From positions 2,790,001-2,854,000 of the forward strand of contig NZ_CP137134.1 in assembly GCF_033095785.1 (NCBI RefSeq): a stretch of DNA of 64,000 bases. The letters run 5' to 3'. Position 1 is the stretch's first letter, and every line of letters begins with the position of its first letter. This DNA is from Nitrosospira sp. Is2 (GTDB taxonomy: Bacteria; Pseudomonadota; Gammaproteobacteria; Burkholderiales; Nitrosomonadaceae). Position numbers and translations under genes: made by a program. Of this stretch, positions 55,605-64,000 are shown in pieces. The notes below the pieces were generated by a model, which saw nothing but the letters and a program-made list of their open reading frames with translations, was not told where the DNA came from and searched no databases.

Positions 55605-56081
55605 ATGTTAAGTGCAGAATCCATAGAAAAAATTGATCATGAGCTGGCTAAATACCCAGCTGATCAACGCCAGTCGGCGGTAATGTCGGCGCTCGCCATT
55701 GCTCAGGATGAGAAAGGGTGGCTAGCCACCGAAACAATGGATTTTATTGCCCATTATATTGGCATGCCGCCTATCGCAGTGTATGAGGTCGCGACCTTTT
55801 ACAACATGTACAATTTGCAGCCTCTGGGCAAATACAAGATCACCATTTGTACGAATCTGCCTTGCGCGCTGTCCGGTGGCAATGACGCTGCGGCGCATAT
55901 GAAACAAAAGTTGGGCATCGGTTTTAATGAAACGACCACGGACGGGCTGTTTACGTTGAAAGAAGGTGAATGCATGGGCGCCTGCGGCGACGCGCCCGTG
56001 CTACTGGTTAATAACAAACGTATGTGCAGTTTCATGTCCAATGAGAACATTAACCAATTGCTGGAGGAGTTGAGCAAATGA
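55605..56081 (+). CDS. nuoE: NADH-quinone oxidoreductase subunit E
   Basis: NuoE (24 kDa subunit) binds the N1a [2Fe-2S] cluster near the FMN site. The 158-residue protein has thioredoxin-like fold motifs [14 protein letters not shown], holding the first two Cys ligands (about residues 85-90), and [17 protein letters not shown], holding the second pair. [17 protein letters not shown] is also typical. Its stop overlaps the nuoF start by four bases. Confidence 0.95.
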   Translation: MLSAESIEKIDHELAKYPADQRQSAVMSALAIAQDEKGWLATETMDFIAHYIGMPPIAVYEVATFYNMYNLQPLGKYKITICTNLPCALSGGNDAAAHMKQKLGIGFNETTTDGLFTLKEGECMGACGDAPVLLVNNKRMCSFMSNENINQLLEELSK

Positions 56082-57355
56082 CCCAGCCTACCCAGGTGTT
56101 ATTGGCCGGGTTGAACCCCTCGGACCCAAATGACTGGCGTCTCCAGAATTACCAGCAGCGCGAGGGTTATGTTGCGCTGAGAAAAATCCTTGAGGAAAAG
56201 ATACCACCTGAAAAAATCATAGAGGAAGTAAAAAAATCGGCCCTGCGTGGCCGTGGCGGCGCAGGGTTTCCGACCGGATTGAAGTGGAGCTTCATGCCCA
56301 AGCAGTATGAGGGCGATAAATACCTGGTGTGCAATTCGGATGAGGGCGAGCCCGGCACTTTCAAGGACCGCGACATCATGCGCCACAATCCGCATATCCT
56401 GATCGAAGGCATGGCTATCGGCGCATATGCCATGGGTATCAAGGCGGGCTACAACTATATACATGGCGAAATTTGGGACACGTACGAACGGATGGAAGAG
56501 GCGGTCGAGGAGGCGCGGGCGGCCGGGTGGCTGGGAAAAAATATCCTCGGTTCGGATTTCAGTTTCCAGTTATATAACCATCATGGTTACGGCGCCTATA
56601 TCTGCGGCGAGGAAACGGCGCTGCTCGAATCATTGGAAGGAAAGAAAGGCCAACCCCGCTTCAAGCCGCCGTTTCCAGCAAGTTTTGGCCTCTATGGCAA
56701 GCCAACCACCATCAATAATACCGAGACGTTTGCCTCGGTGCCCTGGATCATTCGAAATGGTGGCGAGAAATTTTTGCAGCTGGGAAAGCCCAACAATGGC
56801 GGGACGAAACTTTTTTCGGTTTCGGGTCACGTCAATAAGCCCGGCAATTATGAGGTCCCGTTGGGCACACCGTTTAAGACACTGCTGGAAATGGCCGGCG
56901 GCATGCGTGGCGACCGGAAACTGAAGGGCTGCATTCCGGGCGGCTCATCCATGCCGGTATTGCCAGGCGACATCATGATGGAGACGGACATGGACTACGA
57001 TTCCATCGCCAAGGCGGGATCCATGCTGGGTTCCGGCGCGGTCATCATAATGGACGAAACGACCTGTATGGTAAGAGCCCTGGAGCGGCTTTCATACTTT
57101 TATTATGAGGAATCCTGCGGTCAATGCACGCCTTGCCGGGAGGGCACGGGTTGGCTTTATCGCGTGGTGCACCGCATCGAAACCGGTAAGGGGCGGATGG
57201 AGGATCTGGATCTCCTCAACAGCGTCGCCGACAATATTCAGGGGCGAACCATTTGCGCGCTGGGCGATGCCGCGGCCATGCCGGTGCGTGCCATGATCCA
57301 GCATTTTCGGGACGAGTTCGCCTATCATATTGAGCACAAGAAATGCCTGGTGTAA
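56078..57355 (+). CDS. nuoF: NADH-quinone oxidoreductase subunit F
   Basis: NuoF (51 kDa subunit) binds NADH, FMN and the N3 [4Fe-4S] cluster. The 425-residue protein has the NADH/FMN loop [19 protein letters not shown] (about residues 53-71) and [17 protein letters not shown]. The cluster motif [15 protein letters not shown] (about residues 345-359) has a fourth Cys in [12 protein letters not shown]. It overlaps nuoE and is followed after 68 bases by nuoG. Confidence 0.96.
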   Translation: MTQPTQVLLAGLNPSDPNDWRLQNYQQREGYVALRKILEEKIPPEKIIEEVKKSALRGRGGAGFPTGLKWSFMPKQYEGDKYLVCNSDEGEPGTFKDRDIMRHNPHILIEGMAIGAYAMGIKAGYNYIHGEIWDTYERMEEAVEEARAAGWLGKNILGSDFSFQLYNHHGYGAYICGEETALLESLEGKKGQPRFKPPFPASFGLYGKPTTINNTETFASVPWIIRNGGEKFLQLGKPNNGGTKLFSVSGHVNKPGNYEVPLGTPFKTLLEMAGGMRGDRKLKGCIPGGSSMPVLPGDIMMETDMDYDSIAKAGSMLGSGAVIIMDETTCMVRALERLSYFYYEESCGQCTPCREGTGWLYRVVHRIETGKGRMEDLDLLNSVADNIQGRTICALGDAAAMPVRAMIQHFRDEFAYHIEHKKCLV

Positions 57356-57423
57356 CCGGAATAGCAGGGTCAAGGGCAAAGTGGCTTTTTTCTCGTTCGC
57401 ATCCCGCTCATTAATACTAAAGC

Positions 57424-59850
57424 ATGCAACCGATGATCAATTTTGAAATAGACGGTAAAGCGGTCTCCGTTCCGAAGAATGCCACCGTAATGGATGGCGC
57501 CAATGAGCTGGGTATATTCATTCCGCATTTCTGCTATCACAAGAAACTGTCCATCGCGGCCAATTGCCGGATGTGTCTAGTACAGGTGGAGAAGGCCCCC
57601 AAGCCCTTGCCTGCGTGCGCGACGCCGGCCATGGAAGGCATGAAGGTATTCACCCACTCAGGCCAGGCTGTCACGGCACAAAAAGGCGTGATGGAATTCC
57701 TGCTCATAAATCATCCATTGGATTGTCCCATTTGTGACCAGGGGGGTGAATGCCAGCTGCAGGACCTGGCGGTTGGGTATGGGTCGAGTTCCTCGCGTTA
57801 TACCGAGGCCAAGCGCGTTGTGGCGAACAAGAATCTGGGGTCGTTGATTTCCACCGACATGACTCGATGTATTCATTGCACCCGTTGCGTGCGCTTTGGT
57901 CAGGAAATCGCGGGAATCATGGAACTCGGCATGGCGGGTCGGGGCGAGCATGCTGAGATCCTGTCGTTTGTTGGCAGCACCGTGGATTCGGAGTTGTCGG
58001 GCAATATGATCGACCTCTGTCCGGTCGGAGCTTTGGTCAGCAAGCCATTCCGCTATTCGGCGCGTACATGGGAATTGTCGCGCAGGAAATCCATTAGCCC
58101 GCACTGCGGTCTGGGTTCCAATCTGGTGGTCCAGGTCAAGCAGAACCGCGTAATGCGCGTGCTGCCGCGCGAGAATGAAGCAATTAACGAATGCTGGATA
58201 TCGGATAAGGACCGTTTTTCCTACGAGGGATTGAACTCCGAGGAGCGCTTGACCAAGCCGATGATAAAGCGTGGGGGTCAATGGCAGGAATGCGACTGGC
58301 AAACCGCGCTGGAATTCGTTGCGAACGGGTTGAATACGGTCAGGGAGAGGCATGGAGCACAGCATATCGGCGCATTGGCTTCTCCCCACAGCACGCTTGA
58401 AGAACTTTATTTGTTGCAGAAACTCGTCCGGGGACTGGGCAGCGAAAATGTCGATCACCGTCTGCGCCATTCGGATTTCCGCGCAGATGCATACCTGCAG
58501 GGTATACCGTGGCTGGGGATGCCCATCGCCGATATTTCCGGCTTGAAATCAGCGCTGATCATTGGAAGCATTCTTCGCAAGGATCACCCCCTCCTTGCGC
58601 AGCGTTTGCGTCAGGCGGTGAAGCATGGTGCGCAGTTGAATCTGATCAATCCCGTAGATGATGATCTGCTTTGCAAGGTAGCGAATCGCGCCATTGTTGA
58701 CCCTGCCGCCACGGTGCAGATGTTGGCGCAGGTGCTGAAAGCCGCCGCCGAGTCGAAAGGAGCGCAAATTCCCGGCGGCGCCGCAGAGTCGCTGAGCTCC
58801 GTCAATGTGAGCGATACCGCGCGCGCCATCGCGGAAAGTCTTATCAACAGCAAGCCGGCGGCGATTTTTCTCGGCAACCTGACCCAGCATCATCCGCAAT
58901 ACGCTGACATACATGCCCTGGCGCAGCAGGTTGCGCAAATTACCGAGGTGCAGTTCGGCATCCTGGGTGAGGCCGCAAACAGCGTAGGCGCCTACATTGC
59001 CGGCTCAATTCCCGGGCGTCATTCCCCCGCGGAAACGACGGGCAATGCGCATGAGAGTGCATCGGTCGGCCTTGATGCCTCTCAAATGGTAGGGATGAAC
59101 CGCCCCGAGGCGTGCCGAGCCTTCATTCTGATGAACCTGGAACCGGATCTGGACAGTTATGATCCACAGCAGACCGCGCGGGCACTAGGCGAGGCAGAGC
59201 TGGTGGTAATGATGACCACATACAAAAGCGATGCAATCCTTCAAAGCCGTTACACGGATGTGTTGCTGCCTATTTCTCCGTTTACGGAAACTTCCGGCAC
59301 TTTCATCAGTACTGAAGGCAGGATCCAAAGTTTCAATGGGGTCGTGGCTCCTCTCGGCGAGACACGCCCGGCATGGAAGGTGCTGCGTGTGCTTGGCAAT
59401 ATGATGCAGATTGAGGGCTTTGGTTACGAAACACCGGAGCAGGTGCGTGCGGAGATTCTACCGCCTGGATACGATATCACCGCTCGTCTCGACAATAATT
59501 TGAGAAGTTTTACGGTAGGAAATGTCCTGCCAGTGGGGCAGGGGGCAGGTACCCAGCGCATAGGCGAGGTGCCGATTTACCAGGCCGATCCCATCGCGCG
59601 CCGCGCTGAATCGCTGCAGCGCACACGCGATGCTGCCGAGCCAATGGCATGGATGCCAGGGGATTTGATGGACAAACTCGGCATTCGTCCAGGGGAAAGC
59701 GTCAGGCTGAAACAGGGTGAAGGTGAGGCGCACCTTACTGCGGCGCGAGACGACAAGCTTCCTGCCAACTGTGTGCGCGTAGCTTCGGCACATCCGCTGA
59801 CGGCGGCGCTGGGCGGAATGTTCAGTGAGATCACTATCGAAAGATTGTGA
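57424..59850 (+). CDS. nuoG: NADH-quinone oxidoreductase subunit G
   Basis: NuoG (75 kDa subunit) carries several iron-sulphur clusters of the electron-input arm. The 808-residue protein has an N-terminal [2Fe-2S] ferredoxin domain ([20 protein letters not shown]) and the His-ligated cluster region [21 protein letters not shown] [4Fe-4S] region follows with [14 protein letters not shown] and [10 protein letters not shown]. The rest is a molybdopterin-oxidoreductase-like domain without a cofactor. An ATG four codons later (MINFEIDG) is an alternative start. Confidence 0.95.
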   Translation: MQPMINFEIDGKAVSVPKNATVMDGANELGIFIPHFCYHKKLSIAANCRMCLVQVEKAPKPLPACATPAMEGMKVFTHSGQAVTAQKGVMEFLLINHPLDCPICDQGGECQLQDLAVGYGSSSSRYTEAKRVVANKNLGSLISTDMTRCIHCTRCVRFGQEIAGIMELGMAGRGEHAEILSFVGSTVDSELSGNMIDLCPVGALVSKPFRYSARTWELSRRKSISPHCGLGSNLVVQVKQNRVMRVLPRENEAINECWISDKDRFSYEGLNSEERLTKPMIKRGGQWQECDWQTALEFVANGLNTVRERHGAQHIGALASPHSTLEELYLLQKLVRGLGSENVDHRLRHSDFRADAYLQGIPWLGMPIADISGLKSALIIGSILRKDHPLLAQRLRQAVKHGAQLNLINPVDDDLLCKVANRAIVDPAATVQMLAQVLKAAAESKGAQIPGGAAESLSSVNVSDTARAIAESLINSKPAAIFLGNLTQHHPQYADIHALAQQVAQITEVQFGILGEAANSVGAYIAGSIPGRHSPAETTGNAHESASVGLDASQMVGMNRPEACRAFILMNLEPDLDSYDPQQTARALGEAELVVMMTTYKSDAILQSRYTDVLLPISPFTETSGTFISTEGRIQSFNGVVAPLGETRPAWKVLRVLGNMMQIEGFGYETPEQVRAEILPPGYDITARLDNNLRSFTVGNVLPVGQGAGTQRIGEVPIYQADPIARRAESLQRTRDAAEPMAWMPGDLMDKLGIRPGESVRLKQGEGEAHLTAARDDKLPANCVRVASAHPLTAALGGMFSEITIERL

Positions 59851-59872
59851 TGGAATAGACCGGGATGATTTG

Positions 59873-60973
59873 ATGGAATACGCGCAACAATTATTTGGCG
59901 ATTTTTTCGGCCCCGAGTGGGGCCCGGCTCTGTTCCTCGTGACGAAGAACGTGTTGTTAATCGTTGCCATAATACTGCCCCTGATGCTCGCGGTGGCCTA
60001 TCTTACGTTTGCCGAACGCAAGATTATTGGTTTCATGCAATTGCGTGTCGGACCCAACCGGGTCACTTTCTTTGGTATTCCATGGCTGGGCGGCTGGGCG
60101 CAACCAATCGCGGATGCGGTCAAGGCCGTGATGAAAGAAATCATCATTCCCAGCGGGGCCAACAAGTTTTTGTTCGTACTCGCGCCGGTGTTGACGTTCG
60201 CCCCTGCGCTGGCGGCGTGGGCAGTGGTGCCTTTTTCTCCCGAGGTGGTATTGGCGGACGTCAATGCTGGTCTGCTCTATATTCTGGCGATGACCTCGAT
60301 GGGGGTTTATGGGGTGATTATCGCGGGCTGGGCATCAAACTCCAAGTATGCATTTCTCGGCGCAATGCGTTCTGCCGCCCAGGTTGTTTCGTATGAGCTG
60401 GCGATGGGCTTTGCGCTGGTATGTGTGCTGATGATGTCGCACAGCTTGAATCTGGGAGACATCGTCAAGGGGCAGCAGGGCGGCAGTTTGCTCAATTGGT
60501 ACCTCGTTCCGCTATTTCCCATGTTCTTGGTGTATTTCATCTCCGGCGTGGCGGAGACCAATCGCGCGCCCTTCGATGTGGCCGAGGGTGAGTCTGAAAT
60601 CGTAGCGGGCTTCCATGTCGAGTATTCAGGCATGGCGTTTACGGTGTTTTTCCTGGCGGAATATGCCAACATGATCCTGGTGGCAACGCTTGCCAGTATC
60701 ATATTTCTGGGCGGCTGGCTGCCTCCACTCAACGTCGCCCCGTTTACGCTGGTTCCCGGTTTCATTTGGCTGGTCATGAAGGTGGCGTTTTTGCTGTTTT
60801 GTTTTCTATGGTTCCGTGCTACGTTCCCCCGCTACCGCTATGACCAGATTATGCGGCTGGGTTGGAAAGTTTTCATTCCCATTACCCTTGTCTGGATATT
60901 GCTGGTGGGCCTGGTGATGCAGCTTCCGTCATCGCTGCGCGACGCATTCCCTCTTAATTTGTGGTTCCACTGA
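59873..60973 (+). CDS. nuoH: NADH-quinone oxidoreductase subunit H
   Basis: NuoH is the membrane subunit that completes the quinone channel and starts the proton pathway. The 366-residue protein has eight or so membrane helices. Conserved stretches are [18 protein letters not shown] (about residues 47-64), [35 protein letters not shown] and [20 protein letters not shown] sequence (here [17 protein letters not shown]). The ATG at 59873 is chosen; the GTG at 59825 lies inside nuoG. It is followed by nuoI after 14 bases. Confidence 0.95.
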   Translation: MEYAQQLFGDFFGPEWGPALFLVTKNVLLIVAIILPLMLAVAYLTFAERKIIGFMQLRVGPNRVTFFGIPWLGGWAQPIADAVKAVMKEIIIPSGANKFLFVLAPVLTFAPALAAWAVVPFSPEVVLADVNAGLLYILAMTSMGVYGVIIAGWASNSKYAFLGAMRSAAQVVSYELAMGFALVCVLMMSHSLNLGDIVKGQQGGSLLNWYLVPLFPMFLVYFISGVAETNRAPFDVAEGESEIVAGFHVEYSGMAFTVFFLAEYANMILVATLASIIFLGGWLPPLNVAPFTLVPGFIWLVMKVAFLLFCFLWFRATFPRYRYDQIMRLGWKVFIPITLVWILLVGLVMQLPSSLRDAFPLNLWFH

Positions 60974-60987
60974 GAAAGGGAAAAGCC

Positions 60988-61476
60988 ATGAACCGTATCA
61001 AGGATTTTTTCCGTACTTTCCTGCTGTTTGAGCTGCTCAAGGGCATGATGCTGACCGGCAGGTATTTGTTTGCACGCAAAATCACGGTTTACTTTCCAGA
61101 GGAAAAGACACCGATGTCTCCCCGTTTCCGCGGGCTGCATGCGTTGCGCCGTTACCCAAATGGCGAAGAGCGCTGTATCGCGTGCAAGTTGTGCGAAGCG
61201 GTCTGTCCGGCTCTCGCAATTACAATAGAATCGGAGCAGCGCGAGGATGGCACGCGCCGCACCACGCGGTATGACATCGATCTTACAAAATGCATATTCT
61301 GCGGTTTCTGCGAGGAATCCTGTCCCGTGGACTCGATTGTTGAGACTCGTATTCTCGAATATCACGGTGAAAAGCGCGGCGACCTCATCTATACGAAAGA
61401 GATGCTCCTGGCCGTCGGAGATCGATATGAGGAACAGATCGCGAAGGACAGGGCAGCGGATGCGGGCTACCGCTAG
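60988..61476 (+). CDS. nuoI: NADH-quinone oxidoreductase subunit I
   Basis: NuoI carries the N6a and N6b [4Fe-4S] clusters leading to N2. The 162-residue protein has two ferredoxin motifs: [16 protein letters not shown] (about residues 62-77) and [16 protein letters not shown] (about residues 102-117). The N-terminal amphipathic helix [18 protein letters not shown] attaches it to the membrane arm. The ATG at 60988 is preferred over a GTG at 60961 that overlaps nuoH. A 209-base gap follows before nuoJ, with no ORF recognised in it. Confidence 0.95.
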   Translation: MNRIKDFFRTFLLFELLKGMMLTGRYLFARKITVYFPEEKTPMSPRFRGLHALRRYPNGEERCIACKLCEAVCPALAITIESEQREDGTRRTTRYDIDLTKCIFCGFCEESCPVDSIVETRILEYHGEKRGDLIYTKEMLLAVGDRYEEQIAKDRAADAGYR

Positions 61477-61685
61477 ACTTCGCGGCTGAGCTACCGGTGG
61501 AGACTTTTATACGGTTGAAATCGGTCGCGTTATAGGCTGCTAGAGAAATTTATCGCTTATATACCAGTCGCGTGCGGGCGCTTAATTGCTCTGCGAGTAA
61601 TCGCTGAGCGCCGCGTTTGCTTATCCCGCGTCGGCTGGGGGGCAGATGAACTTACTTAGAACCCGGAATTTATAGAAGTGCCCAC

Positions 61686-62291
61686 ATGAGCTTTCAAGAT
61701 ATAATTTTTTACTTTTTTTCGACCGTACTGGTGTTGGCTGCCCTGGGGGTGATTACCGCTCGAAATCCGGTGCATGCGGCATTATTACTGGTGCTGGCTT
61801 TTTTTACCTCCTCGGGGCTTTGGCTGTTGCTAGAGGCGGAATTTCTCGCCATCACGCTGGTGTTGGTGTATGTCGGCGCAGTGATGGTGTTGTTTCTGTT
61901 CGTTGTGATGATGCTGGATATCAATATCGACAGGTTGCGTGAAGGATTCCTGAAATGGTTCCCTTTTGGAGCGTTGCTGGCGGTCGTGATGGCGGCCGAG
62001 ATGGCCATGGTGCTGATGGGCAAGCAATTCGGAATTGAGGAAATGCCGGCTCCGCCGTCTCGCGGCGCCGACTATAGCAATACCAAGGAACTGGGTCGTC
62101 TGATTTATACGGAATATGTTTACGCCTTTGAGTTGGCAGCAGTTATCCTGCTGGTGGCGATCGTCGCCGCCATCGCACTGACCCTGCGGCATCGCACGGG
62201 GATCAAGTCTGTAGACGCGGCGAAACAGGTGGCGGTAAAACGCGGGGATCGGATACGGATGGTGTCCATGCCGTCCGAGAAGAAAGAATAA
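61686..62291 (+). CDS. nuoJ: NADH-quinone oxidoreductase subunit J
   Basis: NuoJ is a membrane-arm subunit (ND6 homologue). The 201-residue protein has five predicted helices. The segments TARNPVHAALLLVLAFFTSS and the third-helix motif LVLVYVGAVMVLFLFVVMML (about residues 57-76) are diagnostic. The C-terminal 30 residues are basic and cytoplasmic. nuoK follows after 41 bases. Confidence 0.93.
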   Translation: MSFQDIIFYFFSTVLVLAALGVITARNPVHAALLLVLAFFTSSGLWLLLEAEFLAITLVLVYVGAVMVLFLFVVMMLDINIDRLREGFLKWFPFGALLAVVMAAEMAMVLMGKQFGIEEMPAPPSRGADYSNTKELGRLIYTEYVYAFELAAVILLVAIVAAIALTLRHRTGIKSVDAAKQVAVKRGDRIRMVSMPSEKKE

Positions 62292-62332
62292 AAAGCAAGT
62301 GCATATTTATGTCCTGAAAAGGGGGCGCTAGT

Positions 62333-62638
62333 TTGGTTTCGTTATCCCATTACCTTGTTCTCGGGGCGATTCTGTTCGCTATCAGCATTGTCGGTATTTT
62401 CCTGAACAGGAAGAACGTGATCATCCTGCTGATGGCGATCGAGCTGATGCTGCTCGCGGTGAATATGAATTTCGTCGCGTTTTCGCATTACCTCCAGGAC
62501 GCATCGGGGCAAATCTTCGTGTTCTTCATTCTTACCGTGGCTGCGGCGGAGTCGGCTATTGGCCTTGCAATACTAGTAGTGCTGTTTCGAAACCTGCGCA
62601 CAATCAACGTGGACGATCTGGATAAGCTCAAGGGGTAA
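62333..62638 (+). CDS. nuoK: NADH-quinone oxidoreductase subunit K
   Basis: NuoK is a small antiporter-like membrane subunit (ND4L homologue). The 101-residue protein has three helices with membrane-embedded Glu residues: one in [15 protein letters not shown] (about residue 36) and one in [16 protein letters not shown] (about residue 72). The start is TTG at 62333 (then [14 protein letters not shown]), with a G-rich site upstream; no ATG gives the full first helix. Confidence 0.93.
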   Translation: MVSLSHYLVLGAILFAISIVGIFLNRKNVIILLMAIELMLLAVNMNFVAFSHYLQDASGQIFVFFILTVAAAESAIGLAILVVLFRNLRTINVDDLDKLKG

Positions 62639-62706
62639 GTTGTCCGGTTGGAGGCCGCCGCGGGGGCGGACATTAACCGGGCAATATAAGAAAAACTGAT
62701 TTTTCC

Positions 62707-64000
62707 ATGACTGAGATGCAAAAACTTTATCTATTAGTGCCGCTGGCGCCCTTGGCGGGAGCGCTTGTCGCCGGGCTGTTTGGGCGCGTGATCGGCCCGT
62801 CTTGGAGCCATCGGGCTACCATTGCATTTATGCTCGTGTGCGTGGCCGGAGCTGTTGCCGTATTTCTGGATGTATTGAAAGGGAATATCTATAACGGCAG
62901 CGTTTACACCTGGATGACGGCCGGCGACACACGCTTCGAGATTGGATTTCTTATCGACCGGCTCTCGGCAGCCATGATGGTGGTAGTGAGCTTCGTATCG
63001 CTCATGGTGCACATCTATACAATTGGTTACATGCACGGGGACCCGGGTTATCAGCGTTTTTTCAGCTACATCTCGCTTTTCACGTTCTCGATGTTGATGC
63101 TGGTGATGTCCAACAACTTTCTTCAGCTTTTCTTTGGCTGGGAAGCGGTCGGACTGGTTTCCTATCTGCTGATCGGCTTCTGGTATACGAGGCCCTCCGC
63201 GATCTACGCCAATTTGAAGGCGTTCCTTGTCAATCGCGTAGGCGATTTCGGTTTCCTTCTGGGCATTGGCCTGGTACTTGTGTACTTCGGTACGCTGGAT
63301 TACGCGGCAGTATTCGCCCAGGCTCCGCAGGTGGCGACGCAGACGATCGAGATCATTCCCGGCACGCCGTGGGCGGTATTGTCTGCAGTCTGCATTCTAT
63401 TGTTCGTCGGGGCAATGGGTAAATCGGCGCAATTTCCGCTGCACGTATGGCTGCCCGATTCGATGGAAGGCCCCACGCCTATTTCCGCGCTGATTCATGC
63501 CGCAACAATGGTGACCGCCGGTATTTTCATGGTGGCGCGCATGTCCCCGCTCTTTGAATTAACCGAAACCGCACTGTCGTTCATACTGGTCATTGGCGGC
63601 ATAACAACGCTTTTCATGGCGCTGGTTGCAATTGTGCAGCACGATATCAAGCGCGTGGTTGCATATTCCACGCTCTCACAGCTGGGTTACATGACGGTGG
63701 CGCTCGGCGCTTCGGCCTATTCCGCTGCGATTTTTCACCTCATGACTCATGCCTTTTTCAAGGCGGTGCTGTTTTTGGGAGCGGGATCGGTCATTATCGC
63801 AATGCACCACGAGCAGGACATGCGCAAGATGGGCGGACTCAAGAAGTATATGCCCATTACCTACGGGACAATGTTCATCGCAGCCCTGGCAAGCGCCGGC
63901 GTCCCTGGGTTTTCGGGCTTCTTTTCCAAGGACACCATCATTGAGGCAGTGTATTTCGCAAACATCCCTGGCGCCGGCTTCGCTTATTTCTGCACCGTGA
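62707..64000 (+). CDS. nuoL: NADH-quinone oxidoreductase subunit L (partial, cut by window end)
   Basis: NuoL is the largest antiporter-like proton-pumping subunit of complex I (ND5 homologue). About 431 codons are present of an expected 650 or more; the frame is open at the window end. Conserved stretches are FGWEAVGLVSYLLIGFWY (key Glu, about residue 145), GAMGKSAQFPLHVWLPDSME with the key Lys, GPTPISALIHAATMVTAGIF, DIKRVVAYSTLSQLGYM, and the His-containing FHLMTHAFFKAVLFLGAGS. Starts at 62707 (MTEMQKLY) and 62716 are both possible. Confidence 0.95.
   Translation, partial: MTEMQKLYLLVPLAPLAGALVAGLFGRVIGPSWSHRATIAFMLVCVAGAVAVFLDVLKGNIYNGSVYTWMTAGDTRFEIGFLIDRLSAAMMVVVSFVSLMVHIYTIGYMHGDPGYQRFFSYISLFTFSMLMLVMSNNFLQLFFGWEAVGLVSYLLIGFWYTRPSAIYANLKAFLVNRVGDFGFLLGIGLVLVYFGTLDYAAVFAQAPQVATQTIEIIPGTPWAVLSAVCILLFVGAMGKSAQFPLHVWLPDSMEGPTPISALIHAATMVTAGIFMVARMSPLFELTETALSFILVIGGITTLFMALVAIVQHDIKRVVAYSTLSQLGYMTVALGASAYSAAIFHLMTHAFFKAVLFLGAGSVIIAMHHEQDMRKMGGLKKYMPITYGTMFIAALASAGVPGFSGFFSKDTIIEAVYFANIPGAGFAYFCTV

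Noticed and set aside
57658..58470. 270-codon ORF antisense to nuoG
   Set aside because: It is opposite the iron-sulphur cluster region of NuoG; no independent support.
1..64000. CRISPR arrays, prophage, integrative elements
   Set aside because: No regularly spaced repeats, integrase, transposase or phage structural genes were seen.

Overview
The window is a stretch of chromosome from a chemolithoautotrophic ammonia-oxidising betaproteobacterium, most likely a Nitrosospira-like member of the Nitrosomonadaceae. The deciding evidence is a complete hydroxylamine-oxidation cluster: hao with eight CxxCH haems, haoB, tetrahaem cytochrome c554 (cycA) and the membrane-anchored tetrahaem cM552 (cycB). 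The housekeeping gene order (fab cluster, rne/rluC, nuo operon, and a sigma factor next to DUF3619, DUF3106 and RDD genes) fits a betaproteobacterium. No phage, integrase, intact insertion sequence or CRISPR array was seen.

Layout. 0-4 kb: arginine biosynthesis (argD, argF, argG) and a YajQ-family protein. 4-8 kb, minus strand: a class I glutamine amidotransferase, a shortened FecR-domain protein, exbD, exbB, tonB and a thioredoxin-like protein, with a palindrome and a Fur-like site upstream. 8.4-10.3 kb: a sigma-70 family factor with DUF3619, DUF3106 and RDD genes, which may be a little-described envelope-responsive unit. 10.5-17.2 kb, minus strand: tldD, a nitrilase-family amidohydrolase and the giant AsmA-like yhdP. 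17.8-24.3 kb, plus strand: glnE, ilvE, a CHCC zinc-finger protein, a phosphomannomutase/phosphoglucomutase and a low-molecular-weight tyrosine phosphatase. 24.4-31.3 kb: rne divergent from rluC, an S49 peptidase, then rsmI and maf on the minus strand. 31.3-39.5 kb: the lipid cluster yceD-rpmF-plsX-fabH-fabD-fabG-acpP-fabF-mltG behind a near-consensus sigma-70 promoter.

39.7-43.4 kb: a CoA-ester lyase and a two-subunit acyl-CoA ligase that most resembles malate thiokinase (mtkAB). Together they would split malate into acetyl-CoA and glyoxylate. A small tail-anchored protein follows. 43.5-48.2 kb: hao-haoB-cycA-cycB. HAO oxidises hydroxylamine in the periplasm, c554 takes the electrons and cM552 passes them to the quinone pool. 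48.4-51.2 kb: pstC-pstA-pstB behind a clear Pho box, without pstS or phoU. 51.4-52.7 kb: tpiA, secG and tRNA-Leu(GAG). 52.8 kb to the end: nuoA to nuoL (nuoL cut by the window edge), encoding complex I, which in an ammonia oxidiser can run in reverse to make NADH from quinol.

Many genes use TTG starts (glnE, rluC, plsX, fabF, mtkA, haoB, secG, nuoK). Several start calls here therefore rest on ribosome binding sites, promoter positions and family length. No homology search was possible; all family names come from motif and sequence recognition.
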